Part shown: piece by piece, positions 24,869 through 32,040 of the stretch
Layout: each line of letters starts with the position of its first letter
How positions within the stretch are numbered: the first letter of the stretch is position 1
The notes under the pieces: generated by a model
What the model saw: only the letters and a program-made list of their open reading frames with translations
What the model was told of the DNA's origin: nothing
The model's database searches: none
Program-made: the position numbers and the translations under genes
From: Actinomycetes bacterium
Lineage (GTDB): Bacteria > Actinomycetota > Thermoleophilia > RBG-16-64-13
Reading direction: 5' to 3'
Length of the DNA stretch: 46,270 nt
Assembly (NCBI GenBank): GCA_021372435.1
Contig: JAJFUK010000145.1
Span: forward strand, 1-46,270

Positions 24869-25597
24869 CTATTGTGGAGCCTCGACGTCTACGTGCGTAT
24901 CCAGGTTCGAGAGGACGATGCTGCGCCAGACCTTGGAGTCCTCGTTGGTGGTGGCGGCTCCGGCGATATCGACCTCGTAGACGAGGCTATCCTCGACGCC
25001 GATCCAGATATCGGTCGGAAAGCTCTCGGTCACACCCAGGTCGACCAGGCCGGCGATGGCTTTGACCTCCTCATCTGCGACCCGGCCCGTGATGTGATGG
25101 GTCTTTACACCACCTTTGTCTTCCTGGCCCTCATACGACACGTCGGTGATGCGGTCGAGGATACGTATGGTGCCGGCACTCAGACTCAACTGTCCTACCG
25201 GGCTGTCGGCGGCCGCGACGCTCGTCCACTTTTGCGAGATCGGGTCTTGGATGTAGTAGGTATCACCCAGTACGACGATGCCCACCGTGACGGGCAGGCC
25301 CCCGTAGGTCGCGTCGACCGTCGATTTCATGTCCCCCGCGGCGTTGATGTCGCCGATCATGCGCGCTATCTCCAGTCCGGCGCTCGGTTTGGCCGACTCA
25401 GGCTTATGGACCTCGTAGACGAAGTGAAAGCCCTTGATCTCTTTCATCTTGGCGGAGGCCGCTGCTAGGACCGCCTGCGGATCCACGTCCTCGTCAGTGC
25501 CGCCACAGGCGGCAAGGCCGCCGAGGGCGAAGGACGCGACCAGGGCCACCGCGATGACGGCGGCAGAGGCGAGACTGCGCTGCAGGCGTTTTGTCAT
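24869..25597 (-). CDS. LppX/LprG-family lipoprotein
   Basis: A 242-residue lipoprotein. A basic start (MTKRLQR), a hydrophobic stretch and a lipobox-like LGGLAAC (Cys at about 31) form a type II signal peptide. The mature part begins AVLAAASAKMKEIKGFHFVY and has the alternating-strand profile of the LppX_LprAFG domain, a half-barrel with a lipid-binding cavity. Late segments such as IWIGVEDSLVYEVDI are family-typical. Length is close to LprG (236). It is thought to shuttle lipids to or from the partner MFS exporter immediately downstream. ATG 25597 lies 6 bases from a CATAAT box without a Shine-Dalgarno, suggesting a leaderless mRNA. Confidence 0.8.
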   Translation of the reverse strand: MTKRLQRSLASAAVIAVALVASFALGGLAACGGTDEDVDPQAVLAAASAKMKEIKGFHFVYEVHKPESAKPSAGLEIARMIGDINAAGDMKSTVDATYGGLPVTVGIVVLGDTYYIQDPISQKWTSVAAADSPVGQLSLSAGTIRILDRITDVSYEGQEDKGGVKTHHITGRVADEEVKAIAGLVDLGVTESFPTDIWIGVEDSLVYEVDIAGAATTNEDSKVWRSIVLSNLDTHVDVEAPQ

Positions 25598-25603
25598 GGG
25601 TCC

Positions 25604-25632
25604 ATTATGTATCGTGACTGTGGAGCGCACAA
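25604..25632 (-). promoter_or_regulatory. Promoter TTGTGC-N17-CATAAT, leaderless, for the lipoprotein-exporter operon
   Basis: On the minus strand TTGTGC (25632-25627) and CATAAT (25609-25604) are 17 bases apart. The -10 ends 6 bases before ATG 25597, placing the transcription start at or next to the A of the ATG. Confidence 0.55.
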
Positions 25633-25641
25633 GCGCCGGCC

Positions 25642-25677
25642 GGGCGTGGACCCGCAGGGTCCACGCCCTGGTACAAT
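25642..25677 (+). promoter_or_regulatory. Perfect 12-bp palindrome adjoining a TACAAT box
   Basis: GGGCGTGGACCC (25642-25653), loop GCA, and GGGTCCACGCCC (25657-25668) form a perfect inverted repeat. TACAAT follows at 25672-25677, 38 bases before the start at 25715. The palindrome covers the spacer and -35 region of that promoter and lies between divergent genes, so an operator is more likely than a terminator (no T run). Confidence 0.5.
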
Positions 25678-25714
25678 GAGATGGACAGTGTGCTCCAGTG
25701 CGACGGGGGATGCT

Positions 25715-26188
25715 ATGACGCCCGAGAATCGACACGCGCATCCGAACTACGCCTCGGGCGAGGACTACATCCTCGAGTTCCGCAGCTTCCGGTACGGGTT
25801 CAACAGCATCGATTTCGCCCAGAGGGTGGAGATGGCGGCGCTGGAGCTAGGATTGGTCGACTCGGGCCCGCTGCTTCGGGACGAGCGCGCCGACCTCGTG
25901 CAACTGGTGGCCGTCGGGCGCATCGAGTTCCCGGTCAGCCCTTTGGGTGATTACCTTCTCCAACGCGGGGATGAAGTGCTGAGCCTGCACGGCGAAGACC
26001 TGGTCTATTGGTTGCGCGAGCTGGTGTTCCGCGGCGCCTGGCTCGACCTGCGGCTCATCGAGGGTCAATTGGAGGTCGCGTTCGACGATGAGACCGGGAC
26101 CTTCGCCTACTATCCTGTCGGACACCGCTCGCGCCGCATCGGTCCGCCCCCGCACCCGTCCTGGCGAGAGGTGGCGTACACCCGCTGA
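25715..26188 (+). CDS. Hypothetical protein, 157 residues
   Basis: I do not recognise this protein. It is soluble in appearance, acidic and without a signal peptide. Notable stretches are YILEFRSFRYGFNSIDFAQR near the N-terminus and a core rich in strands and leucines with WLRELVFRGAWLDLRLIEGQ. It ends in a basic, Pro-rich tail. The start is ATG 25715, with GGGGGA just upstream; an in-frame ATG at about 25679 would read into the promoter. It is followed after 8 bases by another unknown gene, so the two probably form an operon under the palindrome-associated promoter. Confidence 0.6.
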   Translation: MTPENRHAHPNYASGEDYILEFRSFRYGFNSIDFAQRVEMAALELGLVDSGPLLRDERADLVQLVAVGRIEFPVSPLGDYLLQRGDEVLSLHGEDLVYWLRELVFRGAWLDLRLIEGQLEVAFDDETGTFAYYPVGHRSRRIGPPPHPSWREVAYTR

Positions 26189-26196
26189 GCAGCGCC

Positions 26197-26538
26197 GTGT
26201 CTCATGGTCCTGTCCGATCTTCGAGGTTGGCCTTCAAGAAGGCCTTTGCCGCCTACTATGTGAGTTTGAGCACTCCCGGCATCGCCGATCCCACGCACGT
26301 CTTCGCCGCTGCCGAGGGGTACTTGGCTGCGCTTCGTGAGCAGCTGGGATCAGAAGAGTTCGTACGCAGGCTCGACGACGAGACTACCAACCTGGCCGGG
26401 CAGGTGGAGCAAGACCTCCGGCAGAGATGGCGGGGGCGCAGCGACCAACCGGACGTCGCCGACCTCGAAGACCGGCTACGCGAGTGCTTCGAGCATGGTT
26501 TGAGCCGGCTTGACCCGCCTCATACGCGCTCCCGGTAG
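26197..26538 (+). CDS. Hypothetical protein, 113 residues
   Basis: Unknown. Predicted mostly helical, with AFKKAFAAYYVSLSTPGI near the N-terminus and charged helices (EEFVRRLDDETTNLAGQVEQ, then LEDRLRECFEHGLSRL) afterwards. No signal peptide or metal motif. GTG 26197 gives the longest product but has only a weak ribosome site; TTG 26227 directly after CGAGG is an alternative. Co-oriented with and 8 bases after the previous unknown gene. The downstream dedA gene has its own -10 box overlapping the stop of this gene. Confidence 0.55.
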   Translation: MSHGPVRSSRLAFKKAFAAYYVSLSTPGIADPTHVFAAAEGYLAALREQLGSEEFVRRLDDETTNLAGQVEQDLRQRWRGRSDQPDVADLEDRLRECFEHGLSRLDPPHTRSR

Positions 26539-26541
26539 ACT
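26536..26541 (+). promoter_or_regulatory. -10 box TAGACT before dedA
   Basis: TAGACT ends 8 bases before ATG 26550 with no Shine-Dalgarno between, suggesting a leaderless transcript. TTGACC at about 26510-26515 is 20 bases upstream, longer than optimal. Confidence 0.4.
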
Positions 26542-26549
26542 AGCCGGTC

Positions 26550-27260
26550 ATGGGTTTTTTCCAAGACTGGCTCCTTCCGCTGTTGCGGGACTATGGGCTG
26601 CTGATCGTCTTCGTGACGATGGTGGCGGAGAGCGCCTGCATTCTCATTCCGAGTGAGGTGGTGGTCCCGTACGGGGGCTTTCTAGCCGCGCAGGGACACA
26701 CTCACCTTTGGATGGTGATCGCAGTGGCCACCACCGCCAACCTGGTGGGATCTCTGATCGCCTACTATGCGGGGTACTACGGCGGGAGGGCGCTTTTCCT
26801 GAAGTACGGGCGCTACGTGGGCGTAAGGACGCATCACCTTGACAAGGCGGAATGGTGGTTCGAGCGACGCGGGCAGGTGACGGTGTTCTTCACGCGCATG
26901 ATGCCGGGGGTCCGCACGTTCATCTCGTTGCCGGCCGGGATCGCGAAGATGCCGCTGGGCAAGTTCCTGCTCTATTCGCTTCTGGGCTCTGTCCCCTGGA
27001 ACACCGCTCTAGCGTATCTGGGCTATGGGGCGGGCAAAGCCGCCGGAGAGGACCCGTGGGGCCGGTTGCAGGAGCAGTTCCAGCGCTACAACGAGATCTT
27101 CTACGTGGCGTTGGCAGTCGCGGTAGCTGCGCTTGTTGTCTGGGGCATTCGGCGCCGGCGCCGGAATCGCCGGACGGCTGCGAACACGCCGGTGGACGAG
27201 CAGCGGGCCGACACCGCGCCGGCGCAGGAGTCGCCGCCAGAGGGGTCCGAGGATTTCTAG
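26550..27260 (+). CDS. DedA-family (SNARE-associated/VTT) membrane protein
   Basis: A 236-residue inner-membrane protein with four or five hydrophobic segments. Family motifs are ESACILIPSEVVVPYGGFLA near the N-terminus, then FTRMMPGVRTFISLPAGIAK and GSVPWNTALAYLGYGAG. The Arg in FTRMMPGVRT and the acidic residue in ESA are the functional residues known in E. coli DedA proteins, which act as lipid flippases/proton-dependent transporters (undecaprenyl phosphate or phosphatidylethanolamine recycling). A basic RRRRRNRR stretch and an acidic tail end the protein. The substrate cannot be told. Confidence 0.88.
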   Translation: MGFFQDWLLPLLRDYGLLIVFVTMVAESACILIPSEVVVPYGGFLAAQGHTHLWMVIAVATTANLVGSLIAYYAGYYGGRALFLKYGRYVGVRTHHLDKAEWWFERRGQVTVFFTRMMPGVRTFISLPAGIAKMPLGKFLLYSLLGSVPWNTALAYLGYGAGKAAGEDPWGRLQEQFQRYNEIFYVALAVAVAALVVWGIRRRRRNRRTAANTPVDEQRADTAPAQESPPEGSEDF

Positions 27261-27292
27261 CGCCGGCGCCCGGCTCCGGGGGCCCTCAACAT

Positions 27293-27454
27293 TCCGTCTT
27301 TCAAAATGAAGCCGCCGCCCGGTGCGCATCGGACGGCACGATAGCGCGTCCTCGGTCGCGCAAGCAGCGCTATCTGCTGTTCACGCTCCCTGCGTCCTTT
27401 TCCCACGCCCGCCCAGCTCGTCCCTTGGGCCGGAGCTGCATCTTGAGACGAGCC
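27293..27454. repeat. Dispersed TIR-bounded repeat, copy A (162 bp)
   Basis: Fills the gap between the convergent dedA and ABC ATPase genes. Ends are TCCGTCTTTCAAAATGAAGC (27293-27312) and its diverged inverse (27435-27454). The centre has TCCTCGGTCGCG and CACGCTCCCTGCGTCC flanking a hairpin AGCAG (27363-27367) / CTGCT (27374-27378). It aligns along its length with copies B and C. The right end abuts the stop of the ATPase gene. Confidence 0.85.
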
Positions 27455-27455
27455 G

Positions 27456-28187
27456 TCAGAGCACCATGCTCAAGAACTTCTGAGTCCTCACTTCCTTGGG
27501 GTTGACGATCATCTCTCGAGGATCGCCCTCCTCCACCACCACGCCACCATCCATGAAGATCAGCCTCGTCCCCACCTCTCGGGCGAACCCCATCTCGTGC
27601 GTGACGACCACCATGGTCATGCCCGACTCGGCGAGGTTGCGCATGACGCTCAGGACTTCGGCGACCAGCTCCGGATCGAGGGCGGACGTCACTTCGTCGA
27701 AAAGCATCATGTCGGGCTTCATGGCCAACGCCCTCGCTATCGCGACCCGCTGCTGCTGTCCACCGGACAACTCCTCCGGAAGGACCTCGGCCTTCTCAGC
27801 CAAACCGACTCGGCCTAGGAGGTCGCGGGCGATCTCCTCGGCCTCCGCCTTCGGCTTCTTCTGTACCTTTATGGGAGCCATCATGACGTTCTGCAGGGCG
27901 TTCTTGTGCGGGAAGAGGTTGAAGCTCTGGAAGACCATCCCGATGCGCTGGCGGATCTTGTTCGGGTCGGTCTTGGGCCCATGCAGGTCTTCGCCCTCGA
28001 TCATGACCTTGCCCTTCTGAATGGGCTCGAGGCCGTTGATACAGCGCAACATGGTCGACTTGCCCGAGCCGGACGGCCCGATGATCACGACTACTTCCTT
28101 CTTTTGGACCGTAAGGTTGATCCCTTTCAGCACGTGCAGATGCCCGAACGACTTGTGGACATCTATGAGTTCGATCATGGCTACCAA
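27456..28187 (-). CDS. Polar amino-acid ABC transporter ATP-binding protein
   Basis: A GlnQ/HisP-class ATPase of about 243 residues. Walker A is [20 protein letters not shown], the Q-loop lies in [12 protein letters not shown], the signature is [16 protein letters not shown], and Walker B is [16 protein letters not shown] with TSALDP rather than the commoner SALDP. The switch His is in [13 protein letters not shown]. It powers the permease and binding protein encoded upstream on the same strand. Start is probably TTG 28187, nine bases after AGGAGG; ATG 28178 and GTG 28196 are alternatives. A repeat element separates it from the permease gene. Confidence 0.9.
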   Translation of the reverse strand: MVAMIELIDVHKSFGHLHVLKGINLTVQKKEVVVIIGPSGSGKSTMLRCINGLEPIQKGKVMIEGEDLHGPKTDPNKIRQRIGMVFQSFNLFPHKNALQNVMMAPIKVQKKPKAEAEEIARDLLGRVGLAEKAEVLPEELSGGQQQRVAIARALAMKPDMMLFDEVTSALDPELVAEVLSVMRNLAESGMTMVVVTHEMGFAREVGTRLIFMDGGVVVEEGDPREMIVNPKEVRTQKFLSMVL

Positions 28188-28201
28188 CCCGCCCACCTCC
28201 T

Positions 28202-28364
28202 AACTACCCGGTCCAAGATGAGACCGCGGGCGCAGAGTCCGCATCGCACGGCGCAAGGGGGCATCCTCGGTCGCGCTCGTAGCGGCGCTACGAGCGCTCC
28301 CTGCGTTCTCGCCTCCACTCGTTCATCGCAGCCCGATCGGCGTTGCTTCATTTCGAATCGATTC
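28202..28364. repeat. Dispersed TIR-bounded repeat, copy B (163 bp)
   Basis: Lies inside the ABC transporter operon, between the permease stop (28365) and the ATPase start. Left end AACTACCCGGTCCAAGATGA (from 28202), right end GCTTCATTTCGAATCGATTC (28345-28364). The centre has TCCTCGGTCGCG and CGCTCCCTGCGT around an 11-bp perfect stem: GCGCTCGTAGC (28273-28283), loop GGC, GCTACGAGCGC (28287-28297). Confidence 0.85.
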
Positions 28365-29108
28365 CTAGGGCAGCTGACCGGCGACGTCGGCCGTCTGCAG
28401 GTCTCCCCCGACCTCGACGGAGGGCGTGCCTCCGCTCTTCCCTCCCCGGGGCTTACGTCTGCCGCGCTGACTCTCCATCCGCGCGGCCACGCGGATCAGC
28501 GGCACGGTGAAGACGATGTAGATCAGCGCCGCGACCGTCAGGGGGGTCGAGTTGACGACCACACCCATCTTCTCCTTTGCCGTGAAAAGCAACTCAGGCA
28601 CCGAGATGACCGACATCAACGACGTGTCCTTGATCATCGCGATGAACTCGTTCGTCAGCGGGGGAACCACGAGTCTCACCGCCTGGGGCAATATGACGTG
28701 ACGCATGGCCTGGCCGTGCGTCATGCCGAGCGAGCGCGCTGCTTCGGTCTGCCCTTTCGGTATCGCCTGGATCCCGGCGCGGAAGATCTCGGCCGCGTAG
28801 GCTCCGTAGCACAGAGCGATGCCCAGAACTCCGGAAGCAAGGGGACCGAGGCGGATCCCGGCGTGAGGCAGGCCGTAGTAGATGAAGATGAACAGCAGGA
28901 GCAGCGGCAGCCCCCGGAAGAGGTCTATGTAGGCGCCGGCCAGGTAGCGCAAGGGCCGGACGTGGGAGAGCCGGATCAGCGACAAGATGAGGCCCCAGCT
29001 CCACGCGCAGATCAGGCCGAGGATCAGTACCTCGAACACGGTCGGGAGCGTCTTGACAAGAAGCCAAAGGGATTCCTTGAAGATCTCCCCGTTGAAGAAC
29101 GCGTTCAC
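28365..29108 (-). CDS. Polar amino-acid ABC transporter permease
   Basis: A 247-residue HisM/GlnP-type permease with five hydrophobic segments. YIDLFRGLPLLLLFIFIYYG begins the family core, followed by GAYAAEIFRAGIQAIPKGQT and ARSLGMTHGQAMRHVILPQA, the EAA loop that docks the ATPase, then IAMIKDTSLMSVI. The GTG start at 29108 has a very strong ribosome site, GGAGGTGATC, close upstream. A Gly/Arg-rich C-terminal tail follows the last helix. It lies 151 bases downstream of the binding-protein gene, with a hairpin in the gap. Confidence 0.92.
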   Translation of the reverse strand: MNAFFNGEIFKESLWLLVKTLPTVFEVLILGLICAWSWGLILSLIRLSHVRPLRYLAGAYIDLFRGLPLLLLFIFIYYGLPHAGIRLGPLASGVLGIALCYGAYAAEIFRAGIQAIPKGQTEAARSLGMTHGQAMRHVILPQAVRLVVPPLTNEFIAMIKDTSLMSVISVPELLFTAKEKMGVVVNSTPLTVAALIYIVFTVPLIRVAARMESQRGRRKPRGGKSGGTPSVEVGGDLQTADVAGQLP

Positions 29109-29180
29109 CAGATCACCTCCGGTAGTCTCCTAGCGACTACGGCCCGCCTTGCCCGAGCACCGCTTTAGCATACAAGAGAA

Positions 29181-29212
29181 GAAGGGGCCGAAGCCGGAGC
29201 TTCGACCCCTTC
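29181..29212 (-). terminator. Strong hairpin between binding-protein and permease genes
   Basis: GAAGGGGCCGAAGC (29181-29194) and GCTTCGACCCCTTC (29199-29212) form a 14-bp stem with one mismatch/wobble and a 4-base loop. Read on the minus strand it is followed by TTCTCTTGT, a weak U-rich tract. It would reduce read-through from the binding-protein gene into the permease gene, or protect the upstream mRNA end. Confidence 0.6.
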
Positions 29213-29259
29213 CAGGCTCTTGACCGAGTAGCTTGTCGAAGCCGTTGTCGGACCGTCTC

Positions 29260-30105
29260 CTACTGCACGCCCGTCAGGCTCCACTTGTCGCATATCTTCT
29301 GATAGACGCCCTCGTCGATCAGTTCGGCCAGGGCGGCGTTCATGGCCTCGAGAAGGTCGGTGTTCTCCTTCTTGATGGCATAGCCGTAGTCGTTGGGGGT
29401 GACGATGCCGCCGGTATTGGCGAATCTTGCCTTGTAGTCCTCGTTGGTCTCGACGATGTAGGCGTTCACCGGCTCGTCATTGACGACGCACTCGACCCGT
29501 CCTGCCGCCAAATCCTGGAAAGCGGTAAGGATATCGGGGTATTTCTTGATCTCCTTGACCCCCGCGATCTCTTCGACTGCGAACTGTCCGGTGGTGTCGA
29601 CCTGCACCCCTACGATCTTGCCGGCCAGCTCCTCGGGCGAGGTGATGGGCGCATCGAGCGGAGCGGTGATGGCCAGGATGCCGGGCAGATACGGGTCGGT
29701 GAAGTTGACCTGCTCCAGCCGCTCCTCAGTGATGCTCATCGCCGACATGATGATGTCGTAGCGATCACCCAGCAGACCCGGGATGATGCCGTCCCACGCC
29801 GTGGAGACGACCTGGAGCTTCAGACCCATCTTGTGCGCCAGAGCCGTACAAAGGTCGATATCGAAACCGATGTAGCCTCCAGCCCCGTCCGAGAACTCCA
29901 TGGGCGGGAAGGCCGTGTCTGAACCGCCCTGGATCCACCCGTCCTCGATGGTATCCGGCGTATCGATGGCATCGGACTTCTCGATCGAGGCGATGAAGTC
30001 GTCGACCTTCTGCTCGGTGAAATCACTTCCGCAACCCGTCGCGGTTGGGATGACGAGCGCTGCGAGCAGTAACAGCGCGATCACCAGAACATGGTTTCTT
30101 TTCAA
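29260..30105 (-). CDS. Amino-acid ABC transporter substrate-binding lipoprotein
   Basis: A family-3 (HisJ/GlnH) binding protein of 281 residues. A signal peptide LKRNHVLVIALLLLAALVIP ends at TATGC, a plausible lipobox. The ligand-binding core has GAGGYIGFDIDLCTALAHKM, then WDGIIPGLLGDRYDIIMSAM, SITEERLEQVNFTDPYL, and VGVQVDTTGQF. The binding-site Asp and Arg pattern suggests a polar or cationic amino acid, but specificity is unknown. Start is taken at TTG 30105 because AGGAGGAGGG lies 6-9 bases upstream; the in-frame ATG at 30138 has no ribosome site. First gene of the transporter operon. Confidence 0.9.
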   Translation of the reverse strand: MKRNHVLVIALLLLAALVIPTATGCGSDFTEQKVDDFIASIEKSDAIDTPDTIEDGWIQGGSDTAFPPMEFSDGAGGYIGFDIDLCTALAHKMGLKLQVVSTAWDGIIPGLLGDRYDIIMSAMSITEERLEQVNFTDPYLPGILAITAPLDAPITSPEELAGKIVGVQVDTTGQFAVEEIAGVKEIKKYPDILTAFQDLAAGRVECVVNDEPVNAYIVETNEDYKARFANTGGIVTPNDYGYAIKKENTDLLEAMNAALAELIDEGVYQKICDKWSLTGVQ

Positions 30106-30211
30106 CTGGTCCCTCCTCCTGGATCCGTGTCCGGGCATTCTGTCCGATAGGCTTATGGACGTGGAGCCGGCCTGCGCCCTGAATGACCATAACCCATACT
30201 CTATCTTTTAG

Positions 30212-30230
30212 CACGGCGAGGCCCGCCGTG
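30212..30230. promoter_or_regulatory. Dyad CACGGCG-N5-CGCCGTG between divergent genes
   Basis: A perfect 7-bp inverted repeat (30212-30218 and 30224-30230, loop AGGCC) sits in the 198-base gap between the transporter operon and the radical SAM gene. Operator or leader hairpin; no T run follows closely on either side. Confidence 0.3.
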
Positions 30231-30285
30231 TCTAACTCTTGGGCAGATCCCCGGCCAACGCGGACCAAGGCGCGACGCGCGGGCG

Positions 30286-30291
30286 TATACT
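30286..30291 (+). promoter_or_regulatory. -10 box TATACT before the radical SAM gene
   Basis: TATACT (one base from consensus) ends 12 bases before ATG 30304. GGACCA, 18 bases upstream, is a poor -35. A very short leader without a Shine-Dalgarno is implied. Confidence 0.45.
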
Positions 30292-30303
30292 CGGCCATCG
30301 ACC

Positions 30304-31383
30304 ATGGACCGCTCTGAGCCGATCACAGGTATCCCCACCGTCCACCCCGGCGGGCAGGCGCCCACCGTCGAGGCCCTTTTCTGCGAGGAAGCCGGCGGCG
30401 GTGCGGTGCGTTGCAGGTTGTGCCCGCACCTGTGTGTGGTGCGCGAGCACGAAGAAGGGCTGTGCAAGGTCCGTGGAGTGCGTGGTGGGCGCATGTTCGC
30501 CCTCACCTACGCGCGGCCGGCGACCATCATCAGCGACGAGATCGAGAAGAAGCCGCTCTTCCACTTCCACCCCGGGACTCGGGCCCTATCGCTAGGAAGT
30601 TATGGATGCAACGTCCTTTGCGCCGGGTGTCAGAATTGGCAGATCTCGCACGCGAGTGCGCGCACCGAGACCGCCCGGTTGCCGGTGCTCATGCCGGCCG
30701 ATGCCGTCGCCATGGCTTTCAAGCACAAACTGGCCGGGGTGGCCTTCACCTACAACGACCCGGTGGTGTGGATCGAGTACGTCCATGATGTCTGCGCGGC
30801 GTTCAAGAAGGCCGGGTTGTATACGGCGTTCATCACCGCCGGCTATCTGACCGAGGCGGCGCTCGACTACGTGGGCCCGCTCGTGGATGCTTTCAAGTTC
30901 GACCTGAAGGCGGCGACGGCGGAGGGTTGGGGACGGCTGACCAAGGTCAAAGACCCGGGTCCCGCATATGCCGCCGCGATACGGGCCAAGGAGGTACACG
31001 GCTGCCACTTGGAGGTGGTTTCGAATATCGTGCCCGGGTTGAACGATGATGATGACAGCCTCACCGGCATGGCCTGCTGGGTGCGCGACAATCTCGGCCC
31101 GGGGATTCCCTGGCATGTCACCCGCTTCCTCCCGGAGTTCGAGCTCTCGTATCTGCCTCCCACTCCCATAAAGACGCTGGAACGGGCCGTACGGATCGGC
31201 AAAGCGTCCGGTCTCCGTTTCGTCTATCTGGGGAACGTGCCCGACCACGCCGGGCGGCATACCGTGTGCCCGAGGTGTGGACGCACGGTCGTTCGACGGA
31301 GCGAACCCAAGGTCGACCTCGCGGGGCTCGGACACGGTTTCTGCCTTGCGTGCGGAGAGGATCTGGGGATCGTGCAGGCGTAG
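30304..31383 (+). CDS. AmmeMemoRadiSam system radical SAM enzyme (AmrS-like)
   Basis: A 359-residue radical SAM enzyme related to pyruvate formate-lyase activases. The [4Fe-4S]/SAM motif is C102NVLCAGC109 (Cx3CxxC). An N-terminal cysteine cluster (CRLCPHLC, then GLCKVRG at 52-58) and a C-terminal one (CPRCGRTV, later CLACGEDLG) are family features. The GVAFTYNDPVVWIEYVHD and AFKFDLKAATAEGW segments are also typical. The family often lies beside AMMECR1 and Memo genes; neither is in this window. Its substrate is not established. ATG 30304 has no Shine-Dalgarno. Confidence 0.85.
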   Translation: MDRSEPITGIPTVHPGGQAPTVEALFCEEAGGGAVRCRLCPHLCVVREHEEGLCKVRGVRGGRMFALTYARPATIISDEIEKKPLFHFHPGTRALSLGSYGCNVLCAGCQNWQISHASARTETARLPVLMPADAVAMAFKHKLAGVAFTYNDPVVWIEYVHDVCAAFKKAGLYTAFITAGYLTEAALDYVGPLVDAFKFDLKAATAEGWGRLTKVKDPGPAYAAAIRAKEVHGCHLEVVSNIVPGLNDDDDSLTGMACWVRDNLGPGIPWHVTRFLPEFELSYLPPTPIKTLERAVRIGKASGLRFVYLGNVPDHAGRHTVCPRCGRTVVRRSEPKVDLAGLGHGFCLACGEDLGIVQA

Positions 31384-31473
31384 ACCCGGGTCCGTGGCCG
31401 GGCGCTTGTTTAGGGGCTCGGGCATGAGGGGTAGCATCTCGGCGGAACACTCTGCGAACCGCTACGGAGATCG

Positions 31474-31974
31474 GTGGATACAAACGCGGAACAGATCGAT
31501 GAGAAGGGTGCGGGTGGGCAGTGGCCCATATCGTTGGTCATACCCTGCAAAGCTGAGTACGTCGGTCTGTGCCGTTTGATCGCCGGCGTGGTCGGCGCCC
31601 ACGAGTCGCTCGACGAAGACGTCATCGCCGACCTCAAGTTGGTGGTGACAGAGGCATGCACGTGCTTTGTTCTTGGATCGGAAGGCGATCTCTCAGGCGG
31701 CGGAGTGTCTAGGCCAGACCGACCCGGCGCCCCAGGCTTTCTTCGCATAGAGTTCCACATAATGCCGGACTCCTGGGAGATCAGCGTGTTCGACCCGGAT
31801 CACCGCCGCCACCTCTCCAGCGCGTGCCGGTGCGACCCCCTGAGTGAGGGGGGCTTGGGGCTCACTATCATCAAGGCCCTTGTGGACAAGGTGGAGCAAC
31901 TGGATAGCGAATCCGAGGGCAGCGTCCTTCGCTTGGTCAAGCGGTTGCCCGCCCGCCGGCTTCCTGCCGATTGA
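31474..31974 (+). CDS. RsbW/SpoIIAB-like HATPase-domain protein
   Basis: A 166-residue protein with the outline of a serine-kinase anti-sigma factor. It has LVIPCKAEYVGLCRLIAGVV at the N-terminus, then DLKLVVTEACTCFVLG (N-box region), WEISVFDPD (G1 region) and GGLGLTIIKALVDKVE (G2 box). The N-box Asn that holds Mg-ATP is replaced (EACTCF where EAvtNA is usual) and the DxGxG of the G1 box is absent. ATP binding may therefore be weak or lost. No sigma factor or anti-anti-sigma gene is adjacent. GTG 31474 has GGAG 5 bases upstream. Confidence 0.65.
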   Translation: MDTNAEQIDEKGAGGQWPISLVIPCKAEYVGLCRLIAGVVGAHESLDEDVIADLKLVVTEACTCFVLGSEGDLSGGGVSRPDRPGAPGFLRIEFHIMPDSWEISVFDPDHRRHLSSACRCDPLSEGGLGLTIIKALVDKVEQLDSESEGSVLRLVKRLPARRLPAD

Positions 31975-32026
31975 GCCGGCCCCCGAGTCTCGCCGTCCCC
32001 GCTCCGGGCGCCGGACGCGGGGATGC

Positions 32027-32032
32027 TACACT
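32027..32032 (+). promoter_or_regulatory. -10 box TACACT that fixes the start of the DUF6049-like gene
   Basis: TACACT ends 8 bases before ATG 32041. The frame has an earlier ATG at 32023, but that codon would lie upstream of the expected transcription start. This supports 32041 as the real start and a leaderless mRNA. Confidence 0.4.
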
Positions 32033-32040
32033 GGGACACC

